Under the pieces are notes generated by a model. The model did no database searches, had not been told where the DNA came from, and saw only the letters and a list, made by a program, of their open reading frames with translations. Both the position numbers and the translations under genes were made by a program. Positions 37,039 to 44,777 of a stretch of DNA of 64,000 nt are shown one piece after another. The stretch lies in NCBI RefSeq assembly GCF_003202235.1, contig NZ_MASU01000014.1:62001-126000 (forward strand). The letters are read 5' to 3'. The first letter of the stretch is position 1, and every line of letters begins with the position of its first letter. This stretch comes from Prauserella flavalba (lineage in GTDB: Bacteria; Actinomycetota; Actinomycetes; Mycobacteriales; Pseudonocardiaceae).

Positions 37039-37044
37039 CTTATA
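37039..37044 (-). promoter_or_regulatory. Candidate -10 element of the glycine operon overlapping the SDR stop codon
   Basis: TATAAG on the minus strand includes the TAA stop of the SDR gene. A start of transcription about seven bases downstream would put the RNA 5' end just before the first aptamer. No good -35 hexamer is visible at the usual distance, so it may be weak or regulated, or the operon may be read from upstream. Confidence 0.35.
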
Positions 37045-37807
37045 GGGGAGTAACGTACGCGCCCGAGATGCCACCGTCCACCAGGAACTGCGACGCAGTG
37101 ATGAACGACGCGTCGTCGCTCGCGAGGAAGGCCACCGCGGCGGCGATCTCCTCCGGCTCCGCGAACCGCCCCATCGGCACGTGCACGAGCCGCCGGGCCG
37201 CCCGCTCGGGGTCCTTCGCGAACAGCTCCGTCAACAGGGGCGTGTTGACCGGACCGGGGCACAGCGCGTTGACCCGGATGCCCTCGCGCGCGAACTGCAC
37301 ACCCAGCTCGCGGCTCATCGACAGCACCCCGCCCTTGGACGCGGTGTAGGAGATCTGCGAGGTCGCCGCGCCCATCACCGCCACGAACGACGCGGTGTTG
37401 ATGATCGAGCCCTTTCCCGCCCGCCGCATGTGCGGGATCGCGTACTTGCAGCACAGGTACACCGAGGTCAGGTTGACCTCCTGGACCTTGCGCCACGCCT
37501 CCAGCCCGGTGGTGAGGATCGAGTCGTCCTCGGGCGGCGAGATGCCGGCGTTGTTGAACGCGATGTCCACCGAGCCGAACCGGTCTGCCGCGGCCTGGAA
37601 CAGCGCCTCGACCTCGCTCTCCACCGTGACGTCGGCCTGTACGAACTCGCCGCCGACCTCCTCGGCGGCCGCCTTGCCGGTGGCGACGTCCACGTCGCCG
37701 ATGACGATCCGCGCGCCCTCGCTCGCCATGCGCTTCGCCGACGCGAGCCCGATGCCGCTGCCACCACCGGTGACCACGGCGACCCTGCCCTCCAGCCGCT
37801 GAGACAT
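37040..37807 (-). CDS. SDR family oxidoreductase, candidate dehydrogenase of the ethanolamine pathway
   Basis: The 255-residue classical SDR has the cofactor motif TGGGSGIGLA, NNAG (AFNNAGIS), a catalytic Ser in NTASFVAVMG and YTASKGG (Tyr-Lys). The acidic residue in IVIGDVDVATG suggests a preference for NAD. It begins one base after the stop of the aldehyde dehydrogenase gene, at the end of the GS-hydrolase-ALDH-SDR operon. In the gamma-glutamyl ethanolamine route an alcohol oxidation to the aldehyde is needed, and this gene is the natural candidate. That role is inferred from context; generic annotation would be 3-oxoacyl-ACP-reductase-like. Confidence 0.85.
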   Translation of the reverse strand: MSQRLEGRVAVVTGGGSGIGLASAKRMASEGARIVIGDVDVATGKAAAEEVGGEFVQADVTVESEVEALFQAAADRFGSVDIAFNNAGISPPEDDSILTTGLEAWRKVQEVNLTSVYLCCKYAIPHMRRAGKGSIINTASFVAVMGAATSQISYTASKGGVLSMSRELGVQFAREGIRVNALCPGPVNTPLLTELFAKDPERAARRLVHVPMGRFAEPEEIAAAVAFLASDDASFITASQFLVDGGISGAYVTPL

Positions 37808-39178
37808 CTACTGCTCCTCCGTGCTGATGAAAACGTTCTTCACCTCGGTGAACGCCTCGACGGCGTCCGGACCCAGCTCCCGGCCGAGGCCGGACTGCTT
37901 GAACCCGCCGAACGGCGTCCAGTACCGCACCGACGCGTGCGAGTTGACCGAGAGGTTGCCTGCTTCGACGCCGCGGGAGACCCGCAGCGCGCGCCCCACG
38001 TCGCGGGTCCAGATGGAGCCGGAGAGCCCGTAGGCGGTGTCGTTGGCCATCGCGACGGCCTCGGCCTCGTCGGCGAACGGCACCACGGCGACGATCGGTC
38101 CGAAGATCTCGTCGGTCACCAGCGGGTCGGTCGCTGATCTCGGCGTGACCACGGTGGGCGGGAACCAGTACCCGGCACCGTCGGGCGCGCTGCCGCGGAA
38201 GGCGACGTTCGCGTCGTCGGGCAGGTACGCGCGGACCCGCTCGCGGTGCTCCGCCGAGATCAACGGACCCATCTCGGTCGACTCGTGCGAGGGATCGCCC
38301 ACCACGACGCCCTTGACGGCGGGTTCGAGCAGCTCCAGGAACCGGTCGTACACCGAGGCCTGCACGAGGATGCGCGAGCGGGCGCAGCAGTCCTGGCCGG
38401 CGTTGTCGAATACGCCGTAGGGCGCGGTCGCGGCCGCACGCTCCAGGTCGGCGTCGGCGAAGACGATGTTGGCGTTCTTGCCGCCCAGCTCCAGGGTCAC
38501 GCGTTTGACCTGCGCCGCACAGCCCGCCATGATCCGCCTGCCGACCTCGGTGGACCCGGTGAAGACCACCTTGCGCACCAGCGGGTGCTCCACGAACCGC
38601 TGCCCCACCACACCGCCCTTGCCGGGCAGTACCTGGAAGACGTCCTCGGGGATGCCGGCCTCGCGGGCCAGCTCCGCCAGCCGCAGGGCCGTGAGCGGGG
38701 TGAGCTCTGCGGGCTTGAGCACCACGGTGTTGCCGGCCGCGAGCGCGGGCGCGAAGCCCCAGCCCGCGATCGGCATCGGGAAGTTCCACGGCACGATCAC
38801 GCCCACCACGCCGAGCGGCTCGGCGAACGTGACGTTCACGCCGCCCGGCACCGGGATCTGCTTGCCGATGAGGCGCTCGGGCGCGGCGGCGTAGTAGTGC
38901 AGGACGTCGCGGACGTTGCCCGCCTCCCAGCGTGCGTTGCCGATGGTGTGCCCGGAGTTGGCGACCTCCAGCCGGGCCAGGTTCTCGACGTCGGCGTCCA
39001 CAGCGTCGGCGAAGCGGCGCAGCAGCCTCGCCCGGTCGCCGGGCGCGACGGCCCGCCAGGCAGGCAGGGCCGCGTGCGCGCGCTCGATCGCCGCGTCGGT
39101 CCGCTCGGCCGAGGTCAGCTCCACCTCGCGGAGCACCCGCTCCGTCGCGGGGTTGCGCACCTCGAACGTCTGCGTCAT
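37808..39178 (-). CDS. Aldehyde dehydrogenase, candidate gamma-glutamyl-aminoacetaldehyde dehydrogenase
   Basis: The 456-residue NAD(P)-dependent aldehyde dehydrogenase has VIVPWNFPMPI, the NAD-binding FTGSTEVGRRI, the catalytic glutamate in TLELGGKNANIV and the catalytic cysteine in NAGQDCCARSR. It should oxidise an aldehyde to an acid in the cytosol. Its start overlaps the stop of the gamma-glutamyl hydrolase gene by 4 bp. Context fits oxidation of gamma-glutamyl-aminoacetaldehyde to gamma-glutamylglycine; betaine aldehyde or a polyamine-derived aldehyde are alternatives. Confidence 0.88.
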   Translation of the reverse strand: MTQTFEVRNPATERVLREVELTSAERTDAAIERAHAALPAWRAVAPGDRARLLRRFADAVDADVENLARLEVANSGHTIGNARWEAGNVRDVLHYYAAAPERLIGKQIPVPGGVNVTFAEPLGVVGVIVPWNFPMPIAGWGFAPALAAGNTVVLKPAELTPLTALRLAELAREAGIPEDVFQVLPGKGGVVGQRFVEHPLVRKVVFTGSTEVGRRIMAGCAAQVKRVTLELGGKNANIVFADADLERAAATAPYGVFDNAGQDCCARSRILVQASVYDRFLELLEPAVKGVVVGDPSHESTEMGPLISAEHRERVRAYLPDDANVAFRGSAPDGAGYWFPPTVVTPRSATDPLVTDEIFGPIVAVVPFADEAEAVAMANDTAYGLSGSIWTRDVGRALRVSRGVEAGNLSVNSHASVRYWTPFGGFKQSGLGRELGPDAVEAFTEVKNVFISTEEQ

Positions 39179-39885
39179 GCCTTCGCCGCCTCCCTCACCA
39201 GCGCGGTGAACAGCCTCAGCTCCTTGGCGTCTTGTTCCGGATGCCACTGCACGCCGACCACGAAGCGCTCCCCCGGCAACTCGACGGCCTCCACGGTCCC
39301 GTCGCCCGCCCAGCCGACCGCCCGCAGGCCCGGCGCGAGCACGTCGACGGCCTGGTGGTGGTAGCACTGGCACGTGGTCTCCTCGCCGAGGATCCCGGCG
39401 ACCCTGCTCCCCGGCTCCAGCGTCACGACCGTGCTGCCGTAGACGCCCGGCGAGGGCTGGTGGTCGCTCGCGCCGATGCGCTCGGGCAGGTGCTGGGCGA
39501 GTGTGCCGCCGAGCGCGACGTTGAGCACCTGCAGGCCCCGGCACACGGCGAGCACGGGAATGCCGCGGTCCAGTGCCGCGCGCAGCATCGCCAGCTCGGC
39601 GGCGTCGCGCTCGGGGCGGGACACCGTCGCGGGATGTGCCGTGGCGCCGTAGTTGCCGGGGTCCACGTCGGCGCCCCCGGCGAGCACGAGCCCGTCCACG
39701 GCGGCCACCGCGCGCTCGTGGCCCTCGCCCACCGGTGGCAGCAGCACGGGCACCCCACCGGCCCTGACCACACAGTCCACATAGGTCCGCGGCAGCAGCG
39801 CGGCCTCGGTGTCCCACACGCCCCAGGCCGCGCGCTCGGAGTAGGTGGAGATGCCGATGACGGGGTCAGAGCCGCTCGAAGCCAC
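39175..39885 (-). CDS. Gamma-glutamyl hydrolase of the PuuD family (class I glutamine amidotransferase-like)
   Basis: The 236-residue protein has the nucleophilic cysteine in LAVCRGLQVLNVALGG and the His-Glu pair in VGVQWHPEQD, as in PuuD-type gamma-glutamyl-GABA hydrolases. It should release glutamate from a gamma-glutamylated product. In this operon the expected substrate is gamma-glutamylglycine, giving free glycine and glutamate. The start overlaps the synthetase gene by 20 bp and the end overlaps the aldehyde dehydrogenase gene by 4 bp, so the three are translationally coupled. Confidence 0.9.
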   Translation of the reverse strand: MASSGSDPVIGISTYSERAAWGVWDTEAALLPRTYVDCVVRAGGVPVLLPPVGEGHERAVAAVDGLVLAGGADVDPGNYGATAHPATVSRPERDAAELAMLRAALDRGIPVLAVCRGLQVLNVALGGTLAQHLPERIGASDHQPSPGVYGSTVVTLEPGSRVAGILGEETTCQCYHHQAVDVLAPGLRAVGWAGDGTVEAVELPGERFVVGVQWHPEQDAKELRLFTALVREAAKA

Positions 39886-41230
39886 GGAGGCGCTCCCAGT
39901 CGGTCACCGCCGCGTCGTAGGCGGCCTGCTCGATGCGGGCGGCGTTGAGGTAGTGCTCCACCACGTCGTCGCCGAACGCCGCGCGGGCGATCTTGCTGTC
40001 GCCGAGCAGTTCCGCGGCGTCGCGCAGGGTCGTGGGCACGGTCGGCCTGTCGCTGTCGTAGGCGTTGCCGTGGAACTCGGGCTCCAGCGGCAGCTCGTTC
40101 TCGATCCCGTGCAACCCGGCCGCGACGAGCGCGGCGACCGCGAGGTAGGGGTTGACGTCGCCGCCGGGTACCCGGTTCTCCACGCGCAGCGAGTCGCCGT
40201 GGCCCACCACGCGCAGCGCGCACGTGCGGTTGTCGGTGCCCCACGCGACCGCCGTCGGCGCGAAGCTGCCACGCACGTACCGCTTGTAGGAGTTGATGTT
40301 GGGCGCGAAGAAGTACGTCAGCTCCCGCAGGCACGCGAGCTGCCCGGCGAGGAAGTGCTCCATCAGCGGGGAGAAACCGCCCGGCCCGGCCCCGGCGAGC
40401 ACCGGCTCGCCGTCGGCCGAGCGCAGGCTGATGTGGATGTGGCAGGAGTTGCCCTCGCGCTCGTTGTACTTCGCCATGAACGTGAGGCTCTTGCCCTCCT
40501 GCGCGGCGATCTCCTTGGAGCCGGTCTTGTAGATGCTGTGGTTGTCGCACGTGGACAGTGCCTCGGCGAAGCGGAACGCGATCTCATGCTGGCCCGGGTT
40601 GCACTCGCCCTTGGCCGACTCCACGTACAGTCCCGCCCCGCTCATGGCGTTGCGGATGCGCCGCAGCAACGGTTCCACGCGCGCCGTGCCGAGCATCGAG
40701 TAGTCCACGTTGTACTGGTTGGCGGGCCGCAGCTCGCGGTAGCCGCTCTGCCAGGCGCTCTCGTAGGAGTCGTCGAAGACGATGAACTCCAGCTCCGTGC
40801 CGACGTACGCGGTGAGCCCGCGCTCGGCGAGCCTCGCCAGCTGGCGGCGCAGGATCTGCCTCGGCGAGACGGTGACGTCGCCGCCCCCGACCCATTCGAC
40901 GTCGCACAGCACCATCGCGGTGCCTTCGTGCCAGGGCACGAGCCGCAGAGTCGCGAGGTCGGGCCGCAGCACGCAGTCGCCATAGCCGCGCTCCCACGAG
41001 GAGATCGCGAAGCCGTCCACCGTGTTCATGTCGACGTCCACGGCGAGCAGGTAGTTGCACGCCTCGGTGGCGTGGTCCACGACCTCGTTGAGGAAGTACC
41101 GCGCGGCGCAGCGTTTGCCCTGCAGCCGGCCCTGCATGTCGGTCATCGCCACCAGCACGGTGTCGACCGTGCCCGCGTCGACGAGTGCGCGGAGGGTGTC
41201 GAGGGTGAGCATGCCGTCGCTGTTGCCCAT
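39866..41230 (-). CDS. Glutamine-synthetase-like gamma-glutamyl ligase (gamma-glutamylethanolamide/polyamine synthetase)
   Basis: The 454-residue protein belongs to the glutamine synthetase family, with the active-site NSCHIHISL, the ATP/metal motif in ELEFIVFDDSY and the C-terminal NPYLAVAALVAAGLHGIE. It lacks the tyrosine loop sequence of canonical GlnA. Its neighbours are a PuuD-type hydrolase, an aldehyde dehydrogenase and an ethanolamine permease, which fits ATP-dependent gamma-glutamylation of ethanolamine, as described for GlnA4 of Streptomyces coelicolor. Polyamines are the main alternative substrate. ATG at 41230 with GGAAGGTG upstream was chosen over an earlier start without a site. 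Confidence 0.85.
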   Translation of the reverse strand: MGNSDGMLTLDTLRALVDAGTVDTVLVAMTDMQGRLQGKRCAARYFLNEVVDHATEACNYLLAVDVDMNTVDGFAISSWERGYGDCVLRPDLATLRLVPWHEGTAMVLCDVEWVGGGDVTVSPRQILRRQLARLAERGLTAYVGTELEFIVFDDSYESAWQSGYRELRPANQYNVDYSMLGTARVEPLLRRIRNAMSGAGLYVESAKGECNPGQHEIAFRFAEALSTCDNHSIYKTGSKEIAAQEGKSLTFMAKYNEREGNSCHIHISLRSADGEPVLAGAGPGGFSPLMEHFLAGQLACLRELTYFFAPNINSYKRYVRGSFAPTAVAWGTDNRTCALRVVGHGDSLRVENRVPGGDVNPYLAVAALVAAGLHGIENELPLEPEFHGNAYDSDRPTVPTTLRDAAELLGDSKIARAAFGDDVVEHYLNAARIEQAAYDAAVTDWERLRGFERL

Positions 41231-41315
41231 CGAAACACCTTCCCGCACGGCCGGAATGAACTCAAAGGCTCAAAAACGATCCATTGAAGCATTCCTACTG
41301 GGTGGCCGGATCTCG

Positions 41316-41330
41316 CGTCAACCCTTGACA
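41316..41330. promoter_or_regulatory. Back-to-back -35 elements in a palindrome of the divergent ethanolamine promoters
   Basis: GTCAACCCTTGAC (41317-41329) is a perfect 13-bp inverted repeat. It contains TTGACA reading right toward the permease gene (41325-41330) and TTGACG reading left toward the synthetase gene (41316-41321). The -10 elements are weak. The arrangement suggests shared control of both operons. Confidence 0.4.
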
Positions 41331-41402
41331 ACTCTACCGGCCTGCACCACCCTCAGCACACTCAAAGGACTGGCGAAGTACCCATTGCCGAGGAGCCTGG
41401 TT

Positions 41403-42842
41403 ATGGCCAAGCACGTGGAGTACAGCGAGGTTGACGAGAACTACCTGAAGGAACGCCAGCTCAAACGGGGCGCCGCGGGCTGGCTGCTGCTCGCGGGACT
41501 CGGCGTGTCGTACGTGATCTCCGGTGACTTCGCGGGCTGGAACTTCGGCCTCGACGAGGGCGGCTGGGGCGGGCTGCTCATCGCGACCGTCCTCATGGCC
41601 GTGATGTACAGCTGCATGGTGTTCGGCCTCGCCGAGATGTCCTCGGCCATGCCCGTGGCCGGAGCGGGCTACGGCTTCGCGCGCAGGGCGCTCGGCCCGC
41701 TCGGTGGCTTCGCCACGGGCGTCGCGATCCTCATCGAGTACGCGATCGCGCCCGCCGCGATCGCGGTGTTCATCGGCGGCTACATCGAGACGCTCGGCCT
41801 GTTCGGGCTCACCAGCAGCTGGCCGGTCTTCCTCGCCTGCTACGTGATCTTCATCGGCATCCACCTCTACGGCGTGGGCGAGGCGCTGCGGCTGATGTTC
41901 GCGATCACCGCCGTGGCGGTGCTCGCGCTCGCCGCGTTCGTCATCGGCATGATCCCGAAGTTCTCCGTCGACAAGCTGTTCGACATCGTGCCCGACGACG
42001 CTGCGGCCGGGGCGAGCGAGTTCCTGCCGTTCGGCTTCGCCGGCGCAATGGCCGCACTTGTGTACGGTATCTGGTTCTTCCTCGCGATCGAGGGCGTCCC
42101 GCTCGCGGCCGAGGAGGCGCGCGACCCGGAGCGCGACATGCCGCGCGGCATCATCGCGGGCATGGCCGTGCTCGTGGTGTTCGCGGCACTGATCCTGCTC
42201 ATCGCACCCGGGGCGGCCGGGTCGAGCGCCATCGCGACGTCCGACAACCCGCTGCCGGAGGCCGTGCGCGCGGCGTACGGCGGGGACAACGCGCTGGCCC
42301 AGGTGATCAACTACGTCGGCCTCGCCGGGCTCGTCGCCAGCTTCTTCTCGATCATCTACGCGTACTCGCGGCAGCTGTTCGCGCTCTCGCGGGCCGGGTA
42401 CCTGCCGCGCTGGCTCTCGCGCACGGGCAGGCGCAAGACGCCGTACCTCGCGCTGCTCGTGCCGGGCACGATCGGCTTCGTGCTGGCCGCCGCCACACAG
42501 GACGGCGCGCTGCTGATCAACATCGCCGTGTTCGGCGCGACGGTGTCGTACGTGCTGCTGAACCTCTCCCACATCGTGCTGCGAGTGCGGGAACCGGACC
42601 TGGAGCGGCCCTACCGCACGCCGGGCGGCGTGGTGACCACGGGGATCGCGCTGGTGCTCGCCGTCGCCGCCGTGATCGCGACGTTCCTGGTGGACAAGGT
42701 CGCGGCGGCCATCACCGCCGCCATCTTCGTGGCGGCCGTCGGGTACTTCTGGTTCTACAGCAGGCACCGGCTGGTCGCGGCCGCGCCCGAGGAGGAGTTC
42801 GCCGTGATCGCGAGCGCCGAACACGAACTCGACCGGGAGTAG
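41403..42842 (+). CDS. Ethanolamine permease of the APC superfamily
   Basis: The 479-residue protein has 12 predicted transmembrane segments. Its N-terminus (WLLLAGLGVSYVISGDFAGW, then GFARRALGPLGGF) is characteristic of the ethanolamine permease family. It should import ethanolamine across the cytoplasmic membrane. The ATG at 41403 is preceded by GAGGAG at suitable distance; upstream starts are not supported. It is divergent from the gamma-glutamyl ligase operon across 172 bp, which fits joint regulation. A different amine substrate is possible but less likely. Confidence 0.88.
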   Translation: MAKHVEYSEVDENYLKERQLKRGAAGWLLLAGLGVSYVISGDFAGWNFGLDEGGWGGLLIATVLMAVMYSCMVFGLAEMSSAMPVAGAGYGFARRALGPLGGFATGVAILIEYAIAPAAIAVFIGGYIETLGLFGLTSSWPVFLACYVIFIGIHLYGVGEALRLMFAITAVAVLALAAFVIGMIPKFSVDKLFDIVPDDAAAGASEFLPFGFAGAMAALVYGIWFFLAIEGVPLAAEEARDPERDMPRGIIAGMAVLVVFAALILLIAPGAAGSSAIATSDNPLPEAVRAAYGGDNALAQVINYVGLAGLVASFFSIIYAYSRQLFALSRAGYLPRWLSRTGRRKTPYLALLVPGTIGFVLAAATQDGALLINIAVFGATVSYVLLNLSHIVLRVREPDLERPYRTPGGVVTTGIALVLAVAAVIATFLVDKVAAAITAAIFVAAVGYFWFYSRHRLVAAAPEEEFAVIASAEHELDRE

Positions 42843-42879
42843 CCGCACCGCCCGCAGCCACCGACCGCAGCCACCGACC

Positions 42880-42932
42880 GCAGTGAAGGCCACCTTCACT
42901 GCGTTGAACGCAGGCATGGTGGCCTTCACTGC
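42880..42932. repeat. 53-bp palindromic intergenic repeat, copy after the ethanolamine permease gene
   Basis: It has the same outer arms as the copies at 7232-7284 and 7345-7397, with GCGTTGAACGC in the centre. It follows the permease stop by 37 bases and may terminate it. A short direct duplication (GCAGCCACCGACC) precedes it. Confidence 0.85.
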
Positions 42933-42993
42933 GGTCAGGTGTGCCCGACCTGGCGAGGGGTTTGGCTGGAGCGCCGCAGGGAAATCGGGCGGC

Positions 42994-43416
42994 ATGCCCT
43001 CGGAGATGTTCACCGTGCACACCCTGCGGGAGCTGAGCGAGCTCGTCGGGCTCGGCGTGGCGCCCTATCTGCGCTACTCCCCCGGCCCGGAGTCGGACGC
43101 CTCGCACCCGAGCACCGACCACGAGAGCGGGCTGCTCATGCCGGGCGTGTCAGTGAACCCGCTCGCCGCGCCCGAGTGGTGGAGCCTGCCGCTGGAGGAC
43201 TGGCTCGCCCGGCGCGTCTGCCAGTACCTGCGGGAGCTGCGCGAGGGCGCGCGGCCGTGGGTGCTCGACGGGAAGCAGGTGGACTTCGGTCCCGACAACG
43301 AACCGCTCCTGGTGGATCTCCAGCCGGTCGCGTGGATCAGTCCCGACCTGCTGGAGGAGGCGCGCGAGCGCTACCACGCGCGGCTGGACGCCGGGGCGGC
43401 GACGCACGAGGCGTGA
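42994..43416 (+). CDS. DUF6098-like hypothetical protein
   Basis: The 140-residue soluble protein has TLRELSELVGLG, PYLRYSPGPESD and PLLVDLQPVAWISPDLLEEARERY, which resemble a DUF6098-type actinobacterial family of unknown function. The likely start is ATG at 42994; the longer in-frame extension reads through the palindromic repeat and is rejected. An ATG at 43006 is a further possibility. Its stop lies seven bases from the end of the convergent FAD-dependent oxidoreductase gene. Confidence 0.65.
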   Translation: MPSEMFTVHTLRELSELVGLGVAPYLRYSPGPESDASHPSTDHESGLLMPGVSVNPLAAPEWWSLPLEDWLARRVCQYLRELREGARPWVLDGKQVDFGPDNEPLLVDLQPVAWISPDLLEEARERYHARLDAGAATHEA

Positions 43417-43423
43417 CCCGCGG

Positions 43424-44488
43424 TCAGCCGAGCGTGTCCAGCAGCTCCCGCACGGCGGTGCGGCCCGCGCGGTTGGCGCCGACGGTGCTCGCGGAAGGCC
43501 CGTAGCCGACGAGGTGCAGGCGCGGCTCGTCCACCGCCCGCGTGCCGTCCATGCGAATGCCCCCACCCGGCGTACGCAGGCGCAGCGGCGCGAGGTGGTC
43601 GAGGGCGGCGCGAAAGCCCGTGGCCCACAGGATCACGTCGGCCCGCTGCGTGGTGCCGTCGGCCCACTGCACGCCGTGCGGGGTGATGCGCTCGAACATG
43701 GGCTTGCGGTCGAGGATGCCTGCGTCGCGGGCCGCCCGGACCTCGGCTGTCAGGGGCAGGCCGGTGACGCTGACGACGCTGCGCGGTGGCTTGCCCTCGC
43801 GGACCCGCTCGTCCACCTTCGCGACGACGGACCGGCCGTACTCGGGGGTGAACTCGTGCTCGTGGAAGACGGGCGGCCTGCGTGTCACCCACGTGGTGCC
43901 CGCAGCGACCGGGGCGATCTCGAGCAGCTGCTGGACAGCGGAGGTGCCGCCGCCGACCACGACGACGTGCTTGCCGCGGAACTCGGCGGCACCGGTGTAG
44001 TCGGCGGTGTGCAACTGCCTGCCGAGGAAGGTCTCCTGGCCCGGGTAGTACGGCCAGAACGGGCGGTCCCACGTGCCGGTGGCGTTGATCAGCCACCGGG
44101 CGGCCCACGACTCGGTGACGCTCTCGACGAGGAACCGGCCGTCGGCGCCGCGGCTGACGGAACGCACGTCCACGGGACGGTGAACGGGCAGGTCGAAGGT
44201 GCGTTCGTACCGGTCGAAGTAGGCGGACACCACCTCGGAGGCGGGCTTGTCGCGGTCGGCGGGCGTGTCGCCGAGCGCGAGGCCGGGCAGGTCGTGGATG
44301 CCGTGAACCTTGTCGAGCTTCAGCGAGGGCCAGCGGTACTGCCACGCGCCGCCCGCGCGCTTGCCGTGGTCGAGGACCACGAACCCACTCTCGTTGGCGA
44401 GCCCGGCCCTGCGCAGGTAGAAGGCGGCCGAGAGCCCGGCCTGCCCCGCGCCGATGACGGCGACGTCCGTCTCGTGATCAGCCCGCAT
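43424..44488 (-). CDS. FAD-dependent oxidoreductase (flavin monooxygenase-like)
   Basis: The 354-residue protein has the N-terminal FAD motif VAVIGAGQAGLSAAFYLRRA, the flavin-monooxygenase-like region GGAWQYRWPSLKLDKVH, and a second nucleotide-binding motif HVVVVGGGTSAVQQL. It should use FAD and NADPH to oxidise a small substrate or a thiol, which is not identified. ATG at 44488 was chosen because the longer frame runs into the 21-bp repeat cluster upstream. It is convergent with the DUF6098-like gene. It is a separate unit from the cox-like cluster. Confidence 0.85.
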   Translation of the reverse strand: MRADHETDVAVIGAGQAGLSAAFYLRRAGLANESGFVVLDHGKRAGGAWQYRWPSLKLDKVHGIHDLPGLALGDTPADRDKPASEVVSAYFDRYERTFDLPVHRPVDVRSVSRGADGRFLVESVTESWAARWLINATGTWDRPFWPYYPGQETFLGRQLHTADYTGAAEFRGKHVVVVGGGTSAVQQLLEIAPVAAGTTWVTRRPPVFHEHEFTPEYGRSVVAKVDERVREGKPPRSVVSVTGLPLTAEVRAARDAGILDRKPMFERITPHGVQWADGTTQRADVILWATGFRAALDHLAPLRLRTPGGGIRMDGTRAVDEPRLHLVGYGPSASTVGANRAGRTAVRELLDTLG

Positions 44489-44546
44489 ACCGGGTACAAC
44501 CGCCACCCCGGCCGAGCCCTTCCCCGGCCGCGAGTGGCCCACCCCA

Positions 44547-44770
44547 CGCGAGTCGTGCACTCCCGACCGCGAGTCGTGCACTCCCGACCGCGAGTCGTGC
44601 ACTCCCGACCGCGAGTCGTGCACTCCCGACGGCGAGTCGTGCACTCCGGAACGCGGGTCCCTGTCCCCGTTCCGCCTTGCGCACTCGCGAACGCACAACT
44701 CGCCGTTCCGAACGCACGACTCGCGAGCAGGAACGCACGACTCGCGAGCCTGAGCGCACGACTCGCGGAC
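44547..44770. repeat. Second cluster of 21-bp repeats, direct units facing inverted units
   Basis: Five 21-base units of the type CGCGAGTCGTGCACTCCCGA start at 44547, 44568, 44589, 44610 and 44631. A spacer of about 45 bases follows, then four inverted units (CGCACGACTCGCGA type) to 44770. The core CGCGAGTCGTGC is the same as in the cluster at 30206-30389, although the unit tails differ. It lies between the flavin monooxygenase-like and CoxG-like genes, which are on the same strand. Confidence 0.85.
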
Positions 44771-44777
44771 CGGGGCG

